Below are positions 36,150 through 44,830 of a stretch of 64,000 bases of DNA, in pieces. A program made the position numbers and the translations under genes. Location of the stretch: contig NZ_CAJPVG010000007.1 in NCBI RefSeq assembly GCF_905397375.1, positions 1-64,000 on the forward strand. The letters run 5' to 3'. Below the pieces are notes generated by a model. It worked only from the letters and a program-made list of their open reading frames with translations. It had not been told where the DNA came from and did not search any database. The stretch comes from Ralstonia mannitolilytica. Lineage in GTDB: Bacteria; Pseudomonadota; Gammaproteobacteria; Burkholderiales; Burkholderiaceae. The first letter of the stretch is position 1. The number at the start of each line of letters is the position of its first letter.

Positions 36150-36162
36150 GGCGCGCTCAGCG

Positions 36163-36750
36163 TCACTCGGCGATGACGACGCGTCCCTGCGTCAGGTCCC
36201 GCAGCGTCGCACGCGCAGCCGCCTCATCGGTCACGGGCAAGCGCACGGTGAGCGCAACGCCGGCATCGTAAGCCGCCTCGACCAGCGCATAGCCGCCTTC
36301 GTCGACCCACCGCCGGATGCGCGCCTCATCGGCGTAATCGGTGACGAGCGTGAGCGTGGTGCTGGCGATGCGCTCCACGCGCTCGGCCTGCATGAGCGCG
36401 GTGGCGATGGCATCGGTGTAGGCGCGCACCAGGCCGCCCGCGCCGAGCTTCACGCCGCCGAAGTAGCGCACCACGGCACCGAGCGTGCCGTCCAGGTCGT
36501 GGTGGCGCAGCACTTCGAGGATGGGGCGGCCTGCGGTGCCGGAGGGCTCGCCATCATCGGACATCCCCGACTGGCCGCCGGCCAGCAGCGCCCAGCAGAC
36601 ATGCGTGGCAGTCGGGTGCTCGGCCCGCAGACGCGCGACGACGTCCATGGCAGCGGCGCGGTCTTCGACCGGCACAGCCCATGCGATGAAGCGGCTTTTC
36701 CTGATGTCCAGCTCGGCCGACACCGGCGCGCGCAGCGTGTACGTCGGCAC
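36163..36750 (-). CDS. YigZ / IMPACT family protein
   Basis: A 195-aa cytoplasmic protein of the UPF0029/IMPACT family. The conserved N-terminal domain carries IRKSRFIAWAVPVED, the DDGEPSGTAGRPILEVL signature and VVRYFGGVKLGAGGLVRAY. The C-terminal ~60 residues form the DUF1949 ferredoxin-like domain. Its role is poorly defined; eukaryotic relatives modulate translation. It converges with the LysR gene (13 bp) and follows the GntR gene by 6 bp on the same strand, so it may be cotranscribed with it. Confidence 0.9.
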   Translation of the reverse strand: MPTYTLRAPVSAELDIRKSRFIAWAVPVEDRAAAMDVVARLRAEHPTATHVCWALLAGGQSGMSDDGEPSGTAGRPILEVLRHHDLDGTLGAVVRYFGGVKLGAGGLVRAYTDAIATALMQAERVERIASTTLTLVTDYADEARIRRWVDEGGYALVEAAYDAGVALTVRLPVTDEAAARATLRDLTQGRVVIAE

Positions 36751-36756
36751 GCGCGC

Positions 36757-37452
36757 TCAGGCCAGCAGCGCGGCAACGAGGTCCGTCGCGCGGCCACCCG
36801 GCGATTCGAACTTCAGCGACGCCTCGGTGTGCGCCATGTGCTCTTCCATCAGGGCGATGGCACCTTCCACGTCGCCGCGCTTGGCGGCTTCCAGAAAGGC
36901 GGTGTGCTCTTCGGACGAGCGCACCGCATCGTAGGTGGATTGATACAGCATCGTGATGACCGAGCTGCGGGCGGAGAGCTCGCGCAGCATTTCCTTGAGC
37001 ACGCTGTTGCCGACCACGTCGGCCAGCAGCAGGTGGAAGTCGGCCATCAGGCGGTTGCGGCGCGGGACGTCCGCCAGGTTGGCGCTGGCCGCCACCCTGT
37101 GCTCTTCGGCCAAGTGCTTTTCGAGCCGCGCATAGTCGGCCGCCGTGGCCTTGGCGATGAACTCGCGCGCCAGTGCCACTTCCAGCACGCGCCGTACGGC
37201 AAAGACTTCGCGGGCCTCGGTCTCATCGGGCTTGGCGACGAACGCGCCGCGATCCGGCTCCATGCGGATCAGCTTGTCTTTGGCCAGCATCAGCAGCGCG
37301 GCACGAATCTTTGTGCGGCTGACGTGGTAGACCCGCGCCAGCGCCTCTTCGCGCAGCTTGGTGCCGGGCGGCAGCCGATGCGCGACGATCGCCTGTGCGA
37401 TGTCGTCGGCAATGCCTTCGGAGGAGATGTCGGCGGCGGTGGTTTCGGTCAT
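36757..37452 (-). CDS. GntR-family (FCD) transcriptional regulator
   Basis: A 231-aa regulator. The N-terminal winged helix is at ~15-80 (IVAHRLPPGTKLREEALARVYHVSRTKIR), and the FCD ligand-binding domain at ~90-220 has the metal-type residues in MADFHLLLADVVGN and EEHTAFLEAAKRGD. Start at 37452 (MTETTAAD); upstream codons overlap the dctA side and are not needed. It lies next to dctA and the allantoin genes, and regulators of this type often control purine or ureide catabolism, so those are probable targets. The ligand is unknown. Confidence 0.88.
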   Translation of the reverse strand: MTETTAADISSEGIADDIAQAIVAHRLPPGTKLREEALARVYHVSRTKIRAALLMLAKDKLIRMEPDRGAFVAKPDETEAREVFAVRRVLEVALAREFIAKATAADYARLEKHLAEEHRVAASANLADVPRRNRLMADFHLLLADVVGNSVLKEMLRELSARSSVITMLYQSTYDAVRSSEEHTAFLEAAKRGDVEGAIALMEEHMAHTEASLKFESPGGRATDLVAALLA

Positions 37453-37489
37453 GGCGCCGATTTTACCGCCGTCCGACAGGCGTGCCGCG

Positions 37490-38830
37490 TCAGGCATGCG
37501 GCAGCGTGGGCGCACCCGGCGCCGCGATGCCATGGCCGTGGGGGATCGCCTCGCCCTCTTCGGTGATGTCGATCTTGCCGTCGAGCACGTCGTTCGCGCG
37601 CACGCGGTCGATGTCCTTTTCCCACGCGGCGATCACCACCGTGGCGACGCAGTTGCCGATCAGGTTGCCCAGGGCGCGGGCAATGCCGATGAACCAGTCG
37701 ACGGAGAGCACGAGCACCAGCCCGATCGCCGGAATGGCGGGAATGACCGACAGCGTGGCCGCCAGGATCACGATGGCCGAGCCCGGAATGCCGTGCGCAC
37801 CCTTGGACGTGATCAGCGCCACGGCCAGGATCAGCAGCAGGTCATGCATCGACAGCGGCGTGTTGGTCGCCTGCGCGATGAACACGGCGGCCAGCGTCAG
37901 GTAGATCGAGAACGCATCGAGGTTGAACGAGTAGCCCGTCGGGATGACCAGCCCCACCACCGAGCGCTTGATGCCCATCTTCTCCAGCTTGTTCATGATG
38001 GACGGCAGCACCGCGTCGGACGATGCCGTGCCCAGCACCACCAGCAGTTCGGCGCGCAGAAAGCGGATCAGCTTGAAGATGTTGAAGCCCGCCACGCGCA
38101 GGATGGTGCCGAGCACCACAAACACGAACAGCGCCACGGCCGCATAGAACAGCAGCACCAGGAAGCCCAGCTGCTTGAGCGAGCCGGCGCCGTACTTGCC
38201 GACGGTGAACGCCACCGCGCCGAGCACGCCCAGCGGCGCCAGGCGGATGATCACGGCCATCATGCGGAACAGCACGTGCGAGAGCTGATCGATCAGGTTG
38301 ACCAGCGGCTTGGTCCGCTCACCCAGCAGCGACAGCGCGCAGCCGAACAGGATCGACACCAGCAGCACCTGCAGGATGTCGCCCTTCACAAAGCCGCTCA
38401 CGAACGTATCCGGGATCAGCTTGAGGAGGAAGGCGGCCACGCCGGTCGATTCCACCTGCTTGGCGGTGTCCATGTACGACGCCATGGCGGCCGGATCGAG
38501 CGTCTTCGGGTCGACGTTCATGCCGTGGCCGGGGCCGAACACGTAGGCCAGGCCGATGCCGAGCGCCAGCGCAATCGTCGTGACGATCTCAAAGTAGATG
38601 ACGGCCTTGCCGCCCACGCGCCCGACCTTCTTGAGCTCGCCCGCGCCGCAGATCCCCACCACCACGACGGAGAAGACGATCGGCGCGATCAGCATCTTGA
38701 TCAGCTTCAGGAAGCCGTCACCCAGCGGCTTGAGATGCTGCGCGAAGTCGGGCGCCCAGATGCCCAGCGCGATGCCCACCGCGAGGGCGATCAAAACCTG
38801 CCCGAACAGCGGGCGCGTAAAGCGTTGCAT
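37490..38830 (-). CDS. dctA: C4-dicarboxylate:cation symporter DctA
   Basis: A 446-aa inner-membrane DAACS-family carrier importing succinate, fumarate and malate. It has eight or more hydrophobic segments, the serine-rich hairpin LVVLGTASSDAVLPSIMNKLE and the following VVGLVIPTGYSFNLDA and ITSKGAHGIPGSA substrate/cation-binding motifs. Start at 38830 (MQRFTRP), preceded by an AGGAGGAT RBS. The gene lies between the GntR regulator and the divergent allantoicase operon. A specialised substrate such as orotate or a ureide is possible but not evident. Confidence 0.93.
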   Translation of the reverse strand: MQRFTRPLFGQVLIALAVGIALGIWAPDFAQHLKPLGDGFLKLIKMLIAPIVFSVVVVGICGAGELKKVGRVGGKAVIYFEIVTTIALALGIGLAYVFGPGHGMNVDPKTLDPAAMASYMDTAKQVESTGVAAFLLKLIPDTFVSGFVKGDILQVLLVSILFGCALSLLGERTKPLVNLIDQLSHVLFRMMAVIIRLAPLGVLGAVAFTVGKYGAGSLKQLGFLVLLFYAAVALFVFVVLGTILRVAGFNIFKLIRFLRAELLVVLGTASSDAVLPSIMNKLEKMGIKRSVVGLVIPTGYSFNLDAFSIYLTLAAVFIAQATNTPLSMHDLLLILAVALITSKGAHGIPGSAIVILAATLSVIPAIPAIGLVLVLSVDWFIGIARALGNLIGNCVATVVIAAWEKDIDRVRANDVLDGKIDITEEGEAIPHGHGIAAPGAPTLPHA

Positions 38831-39152
38831 GGTGAATCCTCCTTTGGATTTCAGGTGTCTTGGGCGCCCGTTTCGTCTATCGCGATTGTCGGGAAAGCCC
38901 TGTCGCGCTCGCTGCATCGCACAAAGTTGTCGCGCTGGATTGTTGGAGCGTTCACGGCATCATAGGCGATCCAATTTTTGTATGCAATTTTTGAATTCAC
39001 ATGCTAGGATGACCCGCATGCAGTCGGCAATGCCCTGCGCACCTGGCCCACATGCTGCACCGTCGGCCCGACCTCTCGTATTGCAGTTGTCCGGCAGTTC
39101 GCCGATCGGGGCCGCCGTATACCATCCAGAGACCGATCCCAAGGAGACCCCC
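38831..39152. promoter_or_regulatory. Divergent promoter region between dctA and alc, candidate GntR operator
   Basis: A 322-bp non-coding region. TTGTATGCAA (38978-38987) is a near-palindrome resembling operators of FCD-type GntR regulators. It lies within the direct repeat CAATTTTTG...CAATTTTTG (38972-38980 and 38985-38993). The stretch is AT-rich against the GC-rich background. The GntR gene two genes away would be the natural ligand. Confidence 0.5.
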
Positions 39153-40163
39153 ATGGCGATGCCTACGCTCGATCCGAACGCTCCCGACTTCACGCGCCGC
39201 TATCCGAACCTGGCGGACCCTCGCCTGGGCGCTGAAGCGACGTTCGCCACCGACGAGTTCTTTGCACCGAAGAGCCGCATGCTCAATCCCGAACCGGCAG
39301 TGTTCATCCCCGGCAAATACGACGACCACGGCAAGTGGATGGACGGCTGGGAAACGCGCCGTCGCCGCAACGGCGGTTACGACTACTGCATCGTCCGGCT
39401 GGCCCGCCCGGGCGTCGTGAAGGGCGTGGACATCGACACGAGCCACTTCACCGGCAATTTCCCGCCGGCGGCGTCCATCGAGGCCGCCTACGTGGCCGAC
39501 GGCGAGCCGACCGATGCCACGCAATGGACCGAGATCGTTCCCTCGACCACGCTGCAGGGCAACAGCCACGCCTACGTGGCCGTGACCGACCCGGGCGCGT
39601 ACACGCACCTGCGCCTGAACATCTTCCCGGACGGCGGCATCGCGCGCCTGCGCGTGTATGGCCAGCCGCAAGTCGACTGGAAGGGCGCGGACCGGACCCA
39701 GCTGTTCGATCTCGCCGCGATGGAAAACGGCGCCTACGTGGTCGAAGCGAACAACGAACACTTCGGGCCGGCCTCGCGCATGCTCATGCCGGGCCGCGGC
39801 GTGAACATGGGCGACGGCTGGGAGACGCGCCGCCGCCGCGAGCCCGGCAACGACTGGTGCATCATCGCGCTGGCGCACCCGGGCCGCATCCGCAAGATCG
39901 AAGTCGATACGGCGCACTTCAAGGGCAACTTTGCCGACCGCGTGTCCATCCAGGCCGCGCGCGTGGTGGGCGGCACCGACAGCTCGCTCAAGACGCAAGC
40001 GATGTTCTGGCAGACGCTGTTGCCCGAGCAGAAGCTGCAGATGGACCTGCAGCACTACTACGAAGCGGAGATCGCCGACATGGGCGTCGTCACGCACGTG
40101 CGCTTCAACATGTTCCCGGACGGCGGTGTGTCGCGCCTGCGCCTGTGGGGGGTGCTGGAATGA
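39153..40163 (+). CDS. alc: Allantoicase
   Basis: A 336-aa enzyme hydrolysing allantoate to ureidoglycolate and urea. The protein is an internal duplication of two jelly-roll-like allantoicase repeats: DGWETRRRRNGGYDYCIV and DGWETRRRREPGNDWCII, followed in each by the matching segments DTSHFTGNFPP / DTAHFKGNFAD and FPDGGIARLRV / FPDGGVSRLRL. Start at 39153 (MAMPTLD) with AAGGAGA upstream; the open frame reaches much further 5' but without homology-like sequence. The stop overlaps the allA start (ATGA). Confidence 0.96.
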   Translation: MAMPTLDPNAPDFTRRYPNLADPRLGAEATFATDEFFAPKSRMLNPEPAVFIPGKYDDHGKWMDGWETRRRRNGGYDYCIVRLARPGVVKGVDIDTSHFTGNFPPAASIEAAYVADGEPTDATQWTEIVPSTTLQGNSHAYVAVTDPGAYTHLRLNIFPDGGIARLRVYGQPQVDWKGADRTQLFDLAAMENGAYVVEANNEHFGPASRMLMPGRGVNMGDGWETRRRREPGNDWCIIALAHPGRIRKIEVDTAHFKGNFADRVSIQAARVVGGTDSSLKTQAMFWQTLLPEQKLQMDLQHYYEAEIADMGVVTHVRFNMFPDGGVSRLRLWGVLE

Positions 40164-40687
40164 GCCAGGACGCCATCGCGCGCATTGCGCTGACCATCGA
40201 GCCGCTCACGCGTGAAGCCTTCGCCCCGTTCGGCGATGTGATCGAACTCGAGGGCGCCAAGCAGTTCCCGATCAACCAGGGCACCACCACGCGCTTTCAC
40301 GACCTCGCCAACGTGGACGTGGGGGAAGGCGGCCGGGCGCTCATCAACCTGTTCCGCGGCCAGCCGCGCACGCTGCCGTTCGAAGTGAAGATGCTGGAGC
40401 GCCATCCGCGCGGCAGCCAGGCCTTCATCCCGCTGAACGACAAGCCGTACCTGGTGGTCGTGGCGCCTGCGGGCGGGCTTGATCCGTCCAAGCTGCGCGC
40501 CTTCGTGTCGCGCGGCTGGCAGGGCGTGAACTACGCGCGCGGCGTGTGGCATCACCCGCTGCTGGCGCTGGAGCAGGTCAGCGACTTCATCGTCGTCGAC
40601 CGCGGCGGCGAAGGCCACAACTGCGACGAGCAGGATCTGCCCGAATCGGTATGGCTGACCGAAGAGGCCTTGCGCGCCGCGCAGTAG
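40160..40687 (+). CDS. allA: Ureidoglycolate lyase
   Basis: A 175-aa cupin enzyme releasing glyoxylate and urea from ureidoglycolate. Recognisable segments are AFAPFGDVIE near the N-terminus, LFRGQPRTLPFEVKMLERHPRGSQ (split here for length: LFRGQPRTLP, then MLERHPRGSQAFIPL) and GVNYARGVWHHPLLAL. Translationally coupled to alc. Its glyoxylate product can enter the gcl pathway encoded at 27-35 kb, which gives the two neighbouring clusters a metabolic link. Confidence 0.95.
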   Translation: MSQDAIARIALTIEPLTREAFAPFGDVIELEGAKQFPINQGTTTRFHDLANVDVGEGGRALINLFRGQPRTLPFEVKMLERHPRGSQAFIPLNDKPYLVVVAPAGGLDPSKLRAFVSRGWQGVNYARGVWHHPLLALEQVSDFIVVDRGGEGHNCDEQDLPESVWLTEEALRAAQ

Positions 40688-40710
40688 CCGCCTCGCCGTC
40701 CGCACCATCC

Positions 40711-40735
40711 TGAGCCCCCGTACAACGGGGGCTCA
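40711..40735 (+). terminator. Hairpin terminator after allA
   Basis: TGAGCCCCCGT (40711-40721) pairs perfectly with ACGGGGGCTCA (40725-40735) over a 3-nt loop, 24 bp past the allA stop. The following T-run is short (ACTTTG), so termination may be partial. Confidence 0.65.
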
Positions 40736-40780
40736 GTCACTTTGAACGTCCTTCGCCAATACCGATACGGAGACATCGAC

Positions 40781-42055
40781 ATGACCCAGGCTCAACTCAC
40801 CGCCACCGGCATCGACGCGGACATCCGCGCGTTTGTCGAGGCGGGGCACGCGCAGCAGATCGACTTCCTGCGCGAGCTGGTGAAGGTGCCGTCGGACAAC
40901 CCGCCCGGCGACTGCGCCCCGCACGCCGCGCGCGCCAAGGCACTGCTGGAAGGCCTTGGCCTGACCGTCGAGGCGCATGCGGTGCCCGAAGCGCAGGTGC
41001 GCGCAGCCGGCATGGCCAGCGCCACCAACCTCATCGTGCGCCACACGTTCGGCAGCGGCGGCCCGACCGTCGCCATGAACGCACACGGCGATGTCGTCCC
41101 GCCCGGCCTGGGCTGGACGCATGATCCGTACGGCGGCGAGATCGTCCAGACCGACCACGGCCCGACCATGTTCGGCCGCGGCGTGGCGGTGTCCAAATCG
41201 GATTTCGCGACGTACACGTGGGCGCTGCTGGCGCTCATCGACGCCGAGCAGCGCGGGGCGAAGCTCAACGGTACGGTCGAGCTGCATTTCACCTACGACG
41301 AGGAGACCGGCGGCGATGTCGGCCCGAAATGGCTGCTGGACCAGGGCCTGAGCCAGCCCGATTACGCCATCTCGGCCGGCTTTGCATACGGCATCACGTC
41401 GGCGCACAACGGCTGCCTGCACGTGGAGGTGACCGTGCGCGGCAGGCAGGCGCATGCCGCCATGCCGCACACCGGCATCGACGCCATCGAGGCGGCCACG
41501 CACATCCTGCAGGCCGTGTATGCGTATCGCGGGGAACTGGCGACGCGCAAGTCCGCCGTGCCGGGCATCGACCACGCCACGCTGAACGTCGGCCTGATCC
41601 AGGGCGGCATCAACACGAACGTCGTGCCCGATCTGGTGACGTTCCGCATCGACCGCCGGATGATTCCGGAAGAGGCCGGGCGCGATGCCCAGGAAGAGCT
41701 GCGTGCCGTGATCGAGCGCGCCGCGGCGGATCGCCCGGGCATCGAGGTGTCGGTCGAGCGCATCATCCTGGCCGAACCGCTGGCGGAATTGCCGGGCGTG
41801 CAGACGCTCATCGGGGCGTTGCGTCGCCATGCGCAGGCGGTGTTCGGCGGCGACGTGCCGGTCCACGGCGTGCCGCTGTACACCGATGCCCGGCACTACA
41901 CCGCGCGCGGCGTCCCGACCGTTCTCTACGGTGCCGGGCCGCGTACGCTGATGGAAGCGCGCGGCCATAACACCGACGAGAACCTGCGGCTGCACGACCT
42001 GCGCGGCGCGACGGTCGTGGTGGGCTGCGCGGTGGCGGAACTGCTGGGCGCGTGA
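40781..42055 (+). CDS. M20-family metallohydrolase (ArgE/DapE/acylase-like), substrate unknown
   Basis: A 424-aa enzyme of the M20 peptidase/deacylase family. Metal-ligand motif NAHGDVV (His102, Asp104) and catalytic TYDEETGGD (Glu175/Glu176) are present, and the dimerisation/lid domain starts near RGRQAHAAMPHTG. Where most members have GRGxxDxK, with a metal-bridging Asp, this protein has GRGVAVSKSD, so the bridging residue is Val at the standard position and the nearest Asp is four residues later. RBS GGAGAC precedes the ATG at 40781. It follows allA but is separated by a terminator. A ureide or N-acyl substrate is possible. Confidence 0.85.
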   Translation: MTQAQLTATGIDADIRAFVEAGHAQQIDFLRELVKVPSDNPPGDCAPHAARAKALLEGLGLTVEAHAVPEAQVRAAGMASATNLIVRHTFGSGGPTVAMNAHGDVVPPGLGWTHDPYGGEIVQTDHGPTMFGRGVAVSKSDFATYTWALLALIDAEQRGAKLNGTVELHFTYDEETGGDVGPKWLLDQGLSQPDYAISAGFAYGITSAHNGCLHVEVTVRGRQAHAAMPHTGIDAIEAATHILQAVYAYRGELATRKSAVPGIDHATLNVGLIQGGINTNVVPDLVTFRIDRRMIPEEAGRDAQEELRAVIERAAADRPGIEVSVERIILAEPLAELPGVQTLIGALRRHAQAVFGGDVPVHGVPLYTDARHYTARGVPTVLYGAGPRTLMEARGHNTDENLRLHDLRGATVVVGCAVAELLGA

Positions 42056-42224
42056 TCGCCGCATCGTTGCATCGCTGCGTGCGGCCGGCCTTGCCGGCCC
42101 TTTGCATTTGCGCAATCCGCCGCAGAGCAGCGGATTAGAGGTTCGCTGCAACCCCCGACGCCCTCACCCGCCTCCTGCCCCTCCTATAATCCGGGCCACA
42201 AAACCCTCATCGGAGACCCGCAGG

Positions 42225-44279
42225 ATGCAATCCCCCCATCCTTCCAAGCACATTCCGGCCGCAACCCTGCCGGAGCTGACGCTGCGCGGCATGATCCTCG
42301 GTGCCATCATCACCGTGATCTTTACCGCATCCAATGTGTACCTTGGCCTGAAAGTGGGCCTGACGTTCTCTTCCGCGATCCCGGCCGCCGTCATCTCGAT
42401 GGCGGTGCTGCGCATGCTGGGCGGCACGAACATCCTCGAGAACAACATGGTGCAGACGCAGGCGTCCGCGGCCGGGACGCTGTCTTCCATCATCTTCATC
42501 CTGCCGGGCCTCGTGATGATCGGCCACTGGCAAGGCTTCCCGTTCTGGCAGACGTTCGGCGTGTGCATGGCCGGCGGCATGCTCGGCGTGGTGTTCACAA
42601 TTCCGCTGCGTCACGCGATGGTCGTGCAGAGTGACCTGCCCTACCCCGAAGGCGTGGCCGCGGCGGAAATCCTGCGGGTGGGCAGCGGCCAGCTCGCCGA
42701 CGGCTCCGATGCCACGGCCGACGACGCGGTGCCCGCTGCCACCGGCATGCGCGATATCGCCACCGGCGGCATCGTGGCGGCTGTGGTCGCGTTTGCGACC
42801 AGTGGCCTGCGTGTGCTGGGCGAAGGCGCGAGCTGGTGGCTTGCCGCCGGCGCATCGGTCGTGCGGCTGCCGCTCGGGTTTTCGACCGCGCTGCTGGGTG
42901 CCGGTTACCTGATCGGCGTGGTGGCCGGGATCGCCATGCTGGTGGGCCTGGTCATCGCGTGGGGCATCGCGGTGCCGTACCTGACGTCCATCACGCCGAT
43001 GCCGGCGGGCAAGACGCTCGCCGCGTTCGGCACCGACGTGTGGCGCACGCAGGTGCGCTTCATCGGCGCGGGCGTGATCGCCGTGGCCGCCGTGTGGACG
43101 CTCGGCACGCTCATCGGCCCGGTGCTGCACGGCATGAAGCGCTCATTCGGCAGCCTGCGCCCGCAAGCGGACGCCACGCAGCGCACCGAGCAGGACATGG
43201 CGCCGCGCTGGATCCTCCTGGTCACGCTGGCCATGGTGGCCGTGCTGGTGATCACCTTTGCGGCCTTCCTGGCGCCCACCATGCTGTCGGCCGGCTCGCG
43301 CTGGACGCTCATTGCATGCGCGGTCGTCTTCGCCGTGGTGTTCGGCTTCCTGGTGGCCGCGGCGTGCGGCTACATGGCCGGGCTGATCGGTTCGTCGTCG
43401 AGCCCGATCTCGGGCATCGGCATCATCGCCATCACGCTGGTGTCGCTGCTGCTGTTGGCCGTGGGCGCGGACAACGGCCTGCTGGGCTCGCCGGAAGCGA
43501 GCCGGCTCGGCATCGCGCTGGCGATCTTCACGACCTCGGCGGTGGTGGCCGTGGCGACCATCTCGAACGACAACCTGCAGGATCTGAAGACCGGCTGGCT
43601 GGTCGGCGCCACGCCATGGCGGCAACAGGTGGCGCTGCTGATCGGCTGCGTGGCGGGCGCGGCGGTCATCTCGCCCGTGCTGGAGCTGCTGTACAACGCG
43701 TACGGCTTCCCCGGCGCACTGCCGCGTGCCGGCATGGACGCGTCGCAGGCGCTGTCCGCGCCGCAGGCGACGCTCATGACCGCCATCGCCACCGGCATCT
43801 TCACGCACCAGCTGGAATGGAACATGGTGATCGCGGGCATCGCCGTCGGCGTGATCCTGATCGCCATCGACTGGGCGCTCAAGCAGCGTGGCGGTGCCGC
43901 TCGGCTGCCGGTGCTGGCAGTGGGCATCGGCATCTACCTGCCGCCGACCGTGAGCACGGTGCTGGTGACGGGCGCGGTGCTGGCGTGGATCATCGAGAAG
44001 ATCCTGGCCAGGCGCGCGCAGGCCGCGGGCGTGCCGTACGAGCGCTATGCCGAAGTGCCGAACCGCCACGGCGTGCTGCTCGCCTCGGGCCTGATCGTGG
44101 GCGAAAGCCTGGTCGGCGTGCTGATGGCGGCCATCATCGGCGCCACGGGCAAGGATGCGCCGCTGGCGGTCGTGGGCGCGTCGTTCGAAGGCACGGCGCA
44201 ATGGCTTGGGCTGATCGTCTTCGCGTTGGTATGCTGGGCGTTCGCGCGCCGCGTGCTGGCCGTGCGCCCGACTCACTGA
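42225..44279 (+). CDS. OPT-family oligopeptide transporter
   Basis: A 684-aa inner-membrane protein with about 14-16 hydrophobic segments. OPT-family signatures include LTLRGMILGAIITVIFTASN and NVYLGLKVGLTFSSAIPAA at the N-terminus, ENNMVQTQASAAGT, and YMAGLIGSSSSPISGIGII in the centre. Bacterial members import peptides or metal chelates; the substrate is not readable. The start at 42225 (MQSPHPSK) is favoured; 41 more in-frame codons upstream are proline/arginine-rich and unlike a coding N-terminus. It ends 20 bp before the acetyltransferase gene and is probably cotranscribed with it. Confidence 0.92.
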   Translation: MQSPHPSKHIPAATLPELTLRGMILGAIITVIFTASNVYLGLKVGLTFSSAIPAAVISMAVLRMLGGTNILENNMVQTQASAAGTLSSIIFILPGLVMIGHWQGFPFWQTFGVCMAGGMLGVVFTIPLRHAMVVQSDLPYPEGVAAAEILRVGSGQLADGSDATADDAVPAATGMRDIATGGIVAAVVAFATSGLRVLGEGASWWLAAGASVVRLPLGFSTALLGAGYLIGVVAGIAMLVGLVIAWGIAVPYLTSITPMPAGKTLAAFGTDVWRTQVRFIGAGVIAVAAVWTLGTLIGPVLHGMKRSFGSLRPQADATQRTEQDMAPRWILLVTLAMVAVLVITFAAFLAPTMLSAGSRWTLIACAVVFAVVFGFLVAAACGYMAGLIGSSSSPISGIGIIAITLVSLLLLAVGADNGLLGSPEASRLGIALAIFTTSAVVAVATISNDNLQDLKTGWLVGATPWRQQVALLIGCVAGAAVISPVLELLYNAYGFPGALPRAGMDASQALSAPQATLMTAIATGIFTHQLEWNMVIAGIAVGVILIAIDWALKQRGGAARLPVLAVGIGIYLPPTVSTVLVTGAVLAWIIEKILARRAQAAGVPYERYAEVPNRHGVLLASGLIVGESLVGVLMAAIIGATGKDAPLAVVGASFEGTAQWLGLIVFALVCWAFARRVLAVRPTH

Positions 44280-44299
44280 CTGACGCCCGACGATTCACC

Positions 44300-44815
44300 A
44301 TGCTGCTGCGCGACGCCACCGAAGCCGACCTGCCCGCGATCCTCGCCATCTACAACGACGTGATCGCCAACTCCAACGCGGTGTACACGGAGACGCTGTC
44401 CACCCTGGAAGACCGCCGCGCGTGGCTGGCGCTGCGCGCTACGCAGGGCTATCCGGTCCTGGTGGCCGACGACGACGGGCAGGTCGCAGGCTTTGCGTCG
44501 TTCGGCGACTTCCGGCCGTATCCGGGCTTCCGCACGACGGTCGAACACTCGGTGCACATCCACCGCGACTGGCGCGGCAAGGGCTTCGGCCGCGTGCTCG
44601 TGGAGGCGCTGTGCGAGCGCGCCGCAGCGCTGGGCAAACATGTGATGGTGGGCGCCATCGACGGGGCCAATGCGGCGTCGATCCGCCTGCACGAAAAGCT
44701 CGGCTTCAAGGAGGTGGGTCGCATGCCCGAGGCCGCCATCAAGCGTGGCCAGTGGCTCGACCTCGTCTTCATGCAGCGCGCTCTGCAGGCGCCGGGCCCG
44801 GCCGGCAACGGCTGA
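44300..44815 (+). CDS. GNAT N-acetyltransferase, phosphinothricin-acetyltransferase-like
   Basis: A 171-aa GCN5-related acetyltransferase. The N-terminus MLLRDATEADLPAILAIYND and the acetyl-CoA loop VHIHRDWRGKGFGRVLVEAL (Q/RxxGxG/A type) are typical of the Pat/YncA subgroup, which acetylates phosphinothricin, methionine sulfone or similar amino-acid analogues. The open frame extends far upstream inside the OPT gene in another frame; the start at 44300 is chosen from the family N-terminus. It lies 20 bp after the OPT stop and converges with ybdK. Confidence 0.9.
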   Translation: MLLRDATEADLPAILAIYNDVIANSNAVYTETLSTLEDRRAWLALRATQGYPVLVADDDGQVAGFASFGDFRPYPGFRTTVEHSVHIHRDWRGKGFGRVLVEALCERAAALGKHVMVGAIDGANAASIRLHEKLGFKEVGRMPEAAIKRGQWLDLVFMQRALQAPGPAGNG

Positions 44816-44830
44816 CCGTCCGCCGGTGCT

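Noticed and set aside
37490..38830. DctA as a dedicated ureide transporter
   Set aside because: Its motifs fit ordinary C4-dicarboxylate carriers. Proximity to alc-allA alone does not support another substrate.
42836..44815. 659-codon frame ending in the acetyltransferase
   Set aside because: Only the last 171 codons (from 44300) resemble a protein. The upstream part is an out-of-frame read of the OPT transporter, so it is not a fusion.
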